Shown here piece by piece: positions 6,551 to 10,688 of a stretch of DNA of 10,688 bases (position 1 is the first letter of the stretch; each line of letters starts with the position of its first letter). The position numbers and the translations under genes were made by a program. The DNA is from Planctomycetota bacterium (GTDB lineage Bacteria > Planctomycetota > Phycisphaerae > Phycisphaerales > UBA1924), in assembly GCA_017303565.1 (NCBI GenBank), contig JAFLCM010000041.1, positions 1 to 10,688 of the forward strand, written 5' to 3'. Below the pieces are notes generated by a model, which did not search any database, had not been told where the DNA came from, and saw nothing but the letters and a program-made list of their open reading frames with translations.

Positions 6551-8283
6551 GAGGCGCCGCGTACTGGGTTCTGGGTGCATTCCTCGCCGCGACGATCGCC
6601 GCCCTCGCCGCGTGGGGCTCGCTCCGCGCCGCCGAGGCCCCCTCGGGCTTCGCCGCCAAACTCGACCTCCGCGCCCTCGAGTCGCTCGCGGTCCACACCG
6701 ACGGGCGCCTCAACTCCTTCGAGTCCTTTGCCCGCTACACCCTCAAGTTCGTCTCCGGCCCGCACCGCATCAACGGGCAGCCCCCCGTCTACTCCTACAT
6801 GGACATGATGGTCCGCCCCGACGCCTACGAGTCGGCGGACATCGTCTGGATCAAGAACAAGACCATGCGCCAGGACCTCGCCCGCGCCCTCACGCAGGCC
6901 GGCCAGGACGCCGCCTGGGCCGAGCGGTTCATGAAGACAGGCCTCATCTCGCCCACCCTGCTCCAGCAGCCCGGCGTGCAGGCCATGATCGACAACTGGT
7001 CCCGCGACCTCATCAAGACCGCCAAGTTCGTCGACCAGATCCAGGGCGCCATGCACCTCCGCGACCCGCGCCTGCTCTCCTCGCAGCTCCGCGTCATCCC
7101 GCCCCCGCCCATGGATGCCGGCCGCGACCGCTCCACCCCATGGCTCAGCCCCAACGAGCTCTACCCCCAGGACGCCACCACCCCCGAACTCGTCGAGAAC
7201 ATCCCGCCCGAACTGCAGTCCCGCCTCCGCGCCACCTGGTCCGCCCTCATCGCCGCCTGGCGCGCCGAGGACGCCCCCAAGGTCAACGCCGCCATCGCCG
7301 AACTCTCTTCCGAACTCCACGAGGTCAACCAGGGCCTCTACCCCAAACTCGAACGCCTCAACGCCGAGAGCACCTATTTCAAACTCAACCACCTCACCTG
7401 GGTGTGGGTGCTCTACTTCGTCGCCGTGGTGTTCCTGCTCATGAGCGTCGCCTACAAGTGGGAGGCGGCCCGCTCCCTCGGCATGGGCGCCTTCAGCGTC
7501 GCGTTCCTGCTCCACACCGGCGCGGTCATGCTCCGCTGGTACGTCTCGGGCCGCTGGCCCAACTCCAACATGTTCGAGGCCGTCACCACCAGCGTGTGGT
7601 TCGGCGCGGTGCTCGCCTTCGCCATCGAGATCGTCGCCCGCCGCACCGCCATGCGCAACCTCTTCGCGCTCACCGCCGCCGTCGCCAGCGGCGCGGCCCT
7701 CATGAGCGCCCACTACCTCCCGCAGCTCGACGCCAACATCCGCAACATGATGCCGGTCCTCCACGACATCTGGCTCTACATCCATACCAACGTCATCATC
7801 GCTTCCTACGCCCTGATCGCCATGGCCGCGGTCACCGCCGGCCTCTACCTCGTCGGACGCTTCTTCGGCGCGCCGGCCTCCTACGCCCGCCTCGGCGGCA
7901 CCGACGCCGTCATGGACCTGGCCGACTCCGGCGCGGTCACCCCAGCCGCCGACGGCAAGCCCCTCCGCAAAGTCCCCCTGGGCGAGGTCCTCGACGGTGC
8001 CACGCTCGTGCTCATGGAGATGTCCTTCGTGCTCCTGTGGGCCGGCATCGTCATGGGCGCGATCTGGGCCGACCACTCCTGGGGCCGCCCCTGGGGCTGG
8101 GACCCCAAGGAAGTCTTCGCCCTCAACACATTCCTGGTGTTCCTCGTCCTCATCCACGTCCGCCTGAAGGTGCGCGACAAGGGCCTCTGGACCGCCGTCC
8201 TCGCCGTCATCGGCTGCGCCGTCATGCTCTTCAACTGGATCGTCATCAACTTCGTCATCTCCGGCCTGCACTCCTACGCCTGA
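6547..8283 (+). CDS. ccsA: CcsA/ResC cytochrome c synthetase subunit (WWD-domain haem handling protein) with N-terminal extension
   Basis: A 578-residue membrane protein that presents haem for attachment to CxxCH motifs outside the cytoplasmic membrane, as partner of ResB. After an N-terminal membrane anchor (about 5-22) comes a soluble extracytoplasmic region (about 25-280), then eight predicted membrane segments (about 283-302, 312-330, 348-366, 370-390, 414-436, 488-507, 524-540, 547-572). The WWD loop reads WGRPWGWDPKEVFAL (512-526). Haem-ligand candidates by comparison with characterised CcsBA are H413 (WLYIHTNVIIASY), H537 (LIHVRL) and H575 in the terminal GLHSYA. HTGAVMLRWYVSGRWPNSNM (323-342) is also typical. 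The extension includes LAVHTDGRLNSFESFAR (47-63), resembling the 'vqdgGR.kpldTlAr' stretch of fused CcsBA proteins. Residues 441-485 form a longer linker than usual. The start is fixed by AAGGAGG and the ATGA overlap with resB. The thiol-reducing partners of System II (CcdA, CcsX/ResA) are not in the window. Confidence 0.95.
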   Translation: MRGAAYWVLGAFLAATIAALAAWGSLRAAEAPSGFAAKLDLRALESLAVHTDGRLNSFESFARYTLKFVSGPHRINGQPPVYSYMDMMVRPDAYESADIVWIKNKTMRQDLARALTQAGQDAAWAERFMKTGLISPTLLQQPGVQAMIDNWSRDLIKTAKFVDQIQGAMHLRDPRLLSSQLRVIPPPPMDAGRDRSTPWLSPNELYPQDATTPELVENIPPELQSRLRATWSALIAAWRAEDAPKVNAAIAELSSELHEVNQGLYPKLERLNAESTYFKLNHLTWVWVLYFVAVVFLLMSVAYKWEAARSLGMGAFSVAFLLHTGAVMLRWYVSGRWPNSNMFEAVTTSVWFGAVLAFAIEIVARRTAMRNLFALTAAVASGAALMSAHYLPQLDANIRNMMPVLHDIWLYIHTNVIIASYALIAMAAVTAGLYLVGRFFGAPASYARLGGTDAVMDLADSGAVTPAADGKPLRKVPLGEVLDGATLVLMEMSFVLLWAGIVMGAIWADHSWGRPWGWDPKEVFALNTFLVFLVLIHVRLKVRDKGLWTAVLAVIGCAVMLFNWIVINFVISGLHSYA

Positions 8284-8324
8284 GCCGCACCCCGACCCTC
8301 CCCGGTGGGCAGAGGATTGCTGGT

Positions 8325-8330
8325 AAGGTG
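8325..8330 (+). promoter_or_regulatory. Ribosome binding site for the GT39-family gene
   Basis: AAGGTG lies 8 bases before the ATG at 8339, a five-of-six match to AAGGAG. It supports that start and is the only recognisable signal in the 55-bp gap after ccsA, where I see no terminator or convincing promoter. Confidence 0.6.
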
Positions 8331-8338
8331 ACGCCGCG

Positions 8339-10153
8339 ATGACCCGCTCCTCGCCATCCCGCGCCGGGCTGTGGTTCGGCGTCGCCCTGTTCACCCTCGC
8401 CGGCGTCGTCGGCCTGATCGTCCGACCGCCGCTCGCCCGCGACGAGACCCGCTACCTCTCCGTCGCGTGGGAGATGTGGCTCCGCAACGACTGGCTCGTC
8501 CCCCACATCAACGGCGCGACCTACAGCCACAAGCCGCCCGTCCTTTTCTGGCTCATCAACGCCGGCTGGAAGGTCATGGGCGTCTCCGAATGGTGGGCCC
8601 GCGCCGTCGGCCCGCTCTGCGCCGTCGCCTGCCTCGGCCTCGCCTGGCGCCTGGCGAAACTGCTCTGGCCCCCCGCCCTCGACGGATCGCGCCCCGCCCG
8701 TCCCTGGATGGCCCCCGTCATCCTCGCCACCAGCGTCGGCTGGGTGCTCTTCGCATCCCTCACCATGTTCGACGCGCCGCTCACCCTCTGCGTGCTCGCG
8801 GCCTTCATCGGCATCGTCAAGGCCCACCGCGGCGACCCGCTCCACGGCTGGGCCATCGTCGCCCTCGCCCTCGGCGTCGGCATCCTCACCAAGGGGCCCG
8901 TCGTCTTCCTGCACGTCCTACCGGCCGCGATCCTCGCCCCGTGGTGGGGGGGAAGCGCACGGACGGGAGGCGCACGCGCGGGAGGCACGCACGCCGCCAG
9001 TCAAGCACGCCCCGCCTGGGGCTGGTGGTACGCCGGCGTCCTCACCGCCCTCGCCATGGGCGTCGCCATCGCCCTCGCCTGGGCGCTGCCCGCCGCGAAG
9101 GCCGGCGGCGAGAAGTTCGCCAACGAAATCCTCTGGGGCCAGTCCGCCGGGCGGGTGGTCTCGAGTTTCCGTCACGCACGACCCTGGTGGTTCTTCATCC
9201 CCGTCGTACCGGCGCTCCTGTTCCCGTGGATCGCCTGGCCACCCGTGTGGCGCGCCGTCGCCCGCCTCGGCCACGCCTGGCACGATTCCGGCGTCCGCCT
9301 CATGCTCGCGTGGATCGTCCCCGCGCTCGTCGTCTTCTCGCTCATCAGCGGCAAGCAGGCCCACTACCTCCTGCCCCTGCTCGCCGGCGCGGCGGTGCTA
9401 CTCTCGCGCTTGTTGCCCATGGAAAGCCCAGAGCGCGAAGAGCCCGGCGACCACCGACCCCTCGCCGTCACCTTCATGGTCTGCGGCCTCGGACTGCTGT
9501 TCTTCCCCATCGCCATGCGTGCCCTCCCCGCCGTCGCCGCGAAGATCGAGGCCCAGCCCTGGGTCTTCGAGCACCACCCCATCGCCGTCGCCGTGCTCCT
9601 GGGCGTCGGCGTACTCCTGCTGCTCTGGGACGCCCGGACAATGGCGCGCCGCATCCCCCTCGTCGCCGCCACGTTCACGCTCGTGTTCTGCGTCGGCCAA
9701 TGGGACGCCATGCGCATCGCCCGCCCCAGCCTCGACCTCTCGCCCGTCGGCGCGGTCCTGCGCCCCTTCGAAGCCGACGGCAAGCCGATCGCCCACCTCG
9801 GCGAGTACCACGGTCAGTACCACTTCCTCGGTCGCCTCGAACGCCCCTTCGACCTCATGGGCACAAGCCACGTCGCGCCCTGGTGCCGCCAGAACCCCAG
9901 CGGGCTGGTCGTCGTCCCCTTCGACTTTTGGCCCCAGCCCGGCGCGGGAACCCCGCTCATCGCCTCGCCCTCCGGCTCGCACACCATCACCGTGTGGACG
10001 GCGGACCATGTGCTCTCGGGACTCGCCGTCCTCAACCGCCGCGGCGCGGTCCCCAGCAGCCTTCTGCCCACCGGCGAGAAGCCCGATGGCGCGCCCGGAC
10101 TCTCGCCCACGCACGAAGAGCCGCCCCCAACCGTCGGCACCGACGACGAATAG
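8339..10153 (+). CDS. ArnT/PMT-like membrane glycosyltransferase (GT39/GT83 superfamily)
   Basis: A 604-residue polytopic membrane protein predicted to transfer a sugar from a polyprenyl-phosphate donor to a lipid or protein outside the membrane. The first helix (about 11-28) is followed by the extracytoplasmic catalytic loop RDETRYLSVAWEMW (34-47; D35-E36), then the acceptor-side motif HKPPVLFWLINAG (64-76). Later family features are TMFDAPLTL (142-150, D145), LTKGPVVF (183-190) and SGKQAHYLLPLLAG (337-350). About ten further hydrophobic segments run to roughly 452. Residues about 460-604 form a soluble C-terminal domain as in ArnT, ending in an acidic proline-rich tail (EEPPPTVGTDDE). A loop near 204-225 holds a short tandem duplication. 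Donor and acceptor cannot be read from the sequence: aminoarabinose transfer, protein mannosylation and other envelope glycosylation are all open, so I give no symbol. It follows ccsA by 55 bp on the same strand and may be co-transcribed, though no functional tie is evident. Confidence 0.88.
   Translation: MTRSSPSRAGLWFGVALFTLAGVVGLIVRPPLARDETRYLSVAWEMWLRNDWLVPHINGATYSHKPPVLFWLINAGWKVMGVSEWWARAVGPLCAVACLGLAWRLAKLLWPPALDGSRPARPWMAPVILATSVGWVLFASLTMFDAPLTLCVLAAFIGIVKAHRGDPLHGWAIVALALGVGILTKGPVVFLHVLPAAILAPWWGGSARTGGARAGGTHAASQARPAWGWWYAGVLTALAMGVAIALAWALPAAKAGGEKFANEILWGQSAGRVVSSFRHARPWWFFIPVVPALLFPWIAWPPVWRAVARLGHAWHDSGVRLMLAWIVPALVVFSLISGKQAHYLLPLLAGAAVLLSRLLPMESPEREEPGDHRPLAVTFMVCGLGLLFFPIAMRALPAVAAKIEAQPWVFEHHPIAVAVLLGVGVLLLLWDARTMARRIPLVAATFTLVFCVGQWDAMRIARPSLDLSPVGAVLRPFEADGKPIAHLGEYHGQYHFLGRLERPFDLMGTSHVAPWCRQNPSGLVVVPFDFWPQPGAGTPLIASPSGSHTITVWTADHVLSGLAVLNRRGAVPSSLLPTGEKPDGAPGLSPTHEEPPPTVGTDDE
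8957..8986 (+). repeat. Two-copy 15-bp tandem repeat inside the glycosyltransferase gene
   Basis: Units 8957-8971 (GCACGGACGGGAGGC) and 8972-8986 (GCACGCGCGGGAGGC) agree at 13 of 15 bases and are in frame, encoding ARTGG then ARAGG (residues 207-216). They use GGA and GCA codons, unlike the C-ending codons around them, and fall in a hydrophilic loop between membrane segments. This looks like a local duplication in a tolerant linker. Confidence 0.7.
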
Positions 10154-10186
10154 CCGTTCCCCGCGAGTCCCCCGCTCGCTCCCCCG

Positions 10187-10612
10187 TCACCGCAGGTACC
10201 GCTGCGCCCCCTCGATGTACGGCTCCATCTCCGCCGGCAGCGACTTGATCCCGCGCCGCAGCGACTTCGCCACCGCGTACTCCAGGCTCTTGCGCATCCG
10301 CTGACGCACCTTCTCGGTCACGTTCAGCCCGCGCGACTCCATCTCCCGCAGCGCCCACGCCCACGCGTGGTACTCCTCCAGGCACCGCGGCTTGTACACG
10401 TTGAACCCGATCGCGTGGTGCCCGATCTCGTGGCAGAAGACCGCCGCCGACATCGGCCCGGTCGGACGCGGCGCCTCGATCAGCCGCACCCTCCGCCCGT
10501 CGCGGTACTCCACGCACCACGCCACCCCGCTCATCGTCGAACGCCACTTCCGCACCCGAACCCCGTGCTTCTCCAGCAGCTCCCGCGTCATCGCCTCGTA
10601 CCGCGCCGCCAT
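10187..10612 (-). CDS. Small HExxH zincin-like protein of unknown function
   Basis: A 141-residue soluble protein that I do not recognise as a named family. Its key feature is FCHEIGHHAIGF, giving a zinc-site HExxH (H61, E62, H65). A possible third ligand is E79 or E80 in CLEEYHAWAWAL, a helix placed like the Glu-containing helix of ImmA/IrrE-type minimal metallopeptidases. The N-terminal part (KWRSTMSGVAWCVEYRDGRR) looks like a small beta region before the active-site helix, and the C-terminal half is basic and helical. There is no signal peptide or membrane segment. The frame extends to a TTG at 10660 directly after an in-frame TGA, but those 16 codons have mixed third bases whereas from the ATG at 10612 nearly all codons end in G or C, so I chose the ATG; GTG or TTG starts at 10636-10660 remain possible. 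No clear Shine-Dalgarno is seen. It converges on the glycosyltransferase gene with a 33-bp gap. Protease activity is inferred from the motif alone. Confidence 0.75.
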   Translation of the reverse strand: MAARYEAMTRELLEKHGVRVRKWRSTMSGVAWCVEYRDGRRVRLIEAPRPTGPMSAAVFCHEIGHHAIGFNVYKPRCLEEYHAWAWALREMESRGLNVTEKVRQRMRKSLEYAVAKSLRRGIKSLPAEMEPYIEGAQRYLR

Positions 10613-10688
10613 CGAATCGGGTGAAGCAGCACTCACAACTTCCACCAACAGCACTCTCAATCAACGCCCACCCACCAAACACACCACC

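Noticed and set aside
3986..8283. CxxCH haem-binding motifs in ResB or CcsA
   Set aside because: None found in either translation; both are assembly factors and not cytochromes.
3950..8394. Long minus-strand open frames opposite resB and ccsA (3950-6430 and 6427-8394)
   Set aside because: Their translations are Gly/Asp/Glu/Val-rich low-complexity products of C-biased wobble positions on the other strand; the plus strand encodes recognisable ResB and CcsA with matching codon bias.
10163..10179. Small inverted repeat GCGAG...CTCGC in the gap between the convergent genes
   Set aside because: Only a 5-bp stem with a 7-base loop and no T tract on either side; too weak to call a terminator.
8371..10248. 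Second long plus-strand frame (625 codons) overlapping the glycosyltransferase gene
   Set aside because: Arg/Pro-rich translation without membrane segments or motifs; a shifted-frame artefact of the real gene.
10613..10660. TTG start at 10660 for the zincin-like gene
   Set aside because: About half of these 16 codons end in A or T, whereas the rest of the gene is almost wholly G- or C-ending, so they look non-coding.
1..10688. Undescribed defence, mobile or CRISPR-type system
   Set aside because: There are no repeat-spacer arrays, transposase, integrase, toxin-antitoxin pair or nuclease genes; all larger genes belong to known families.

Overview
The window is a GC-rich stretch (very roughly two-thirds G+C or more) of bacterial chromosome with six protein-coding genes, tight spacing and no mobile element, RNA gene or CRISPR array that I can see. 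The content best fits a Planctomycetota-type organism, perhaps of the Phycisphaerae. The reasons are a very long ResB paired with a separate CcsA that has a large extra N-terminal domain, several start codons without a Shine-Dalgarno sequence, and the overall composition. This is an inference from gene style; no marker gene is present.

Layout. Positions 1-130 have no assignable gene. A rho-independent terminator (133-167, minus strand) closes a minus-strand alpha-glucan phosphorylase gene (211-2358). A 219-bp divergent intergenic region follows. Next, on the plus strand, is a GAF/HD-GYP gene for a probable cyclic-di-GMP phosphodiesterase (2578-3834). After a 151-bp gap comes a cytochrome c maturation pair, resB (3986-6550) and ccsA (6547-8283), joined by a 4-bp ATGA overlap. 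A GT39/ArnT-like membrane glycosyltransferase gene (8339-10153) follows after 55 bp and may be in the same transcript. A small minus-strand gene for a HExxH zincin-like protein of unknown role (10187-10612) converges on it.

How the genes work together. ResB and CcsA should form the System II haem export and cytochrome c synthetase complex at the cytoplasmic membrane. Phosphorylase (glycogen breakdown), the HD-GYP protein (signalling) and the glycosyltransferase (envelope sugar transfer from a polyprenyl-phosphate donor) look like ordinary housekeeping or regulatory functions with no evident common pathway.

I did not find a convincing undescribed system. The items most worth a second look are the split CcsB/CcsA architecture with two enlarged extracytoplasmic regions, the Asp in place of Glu at a predicted third-metal position of the HD-GYP site, the small zincin-like gene, and a clear base asymmetry: plus-strand genes favour C at wobble positions and minus-strand genes favour G, which suggests that the minus strand is the leading strand here.
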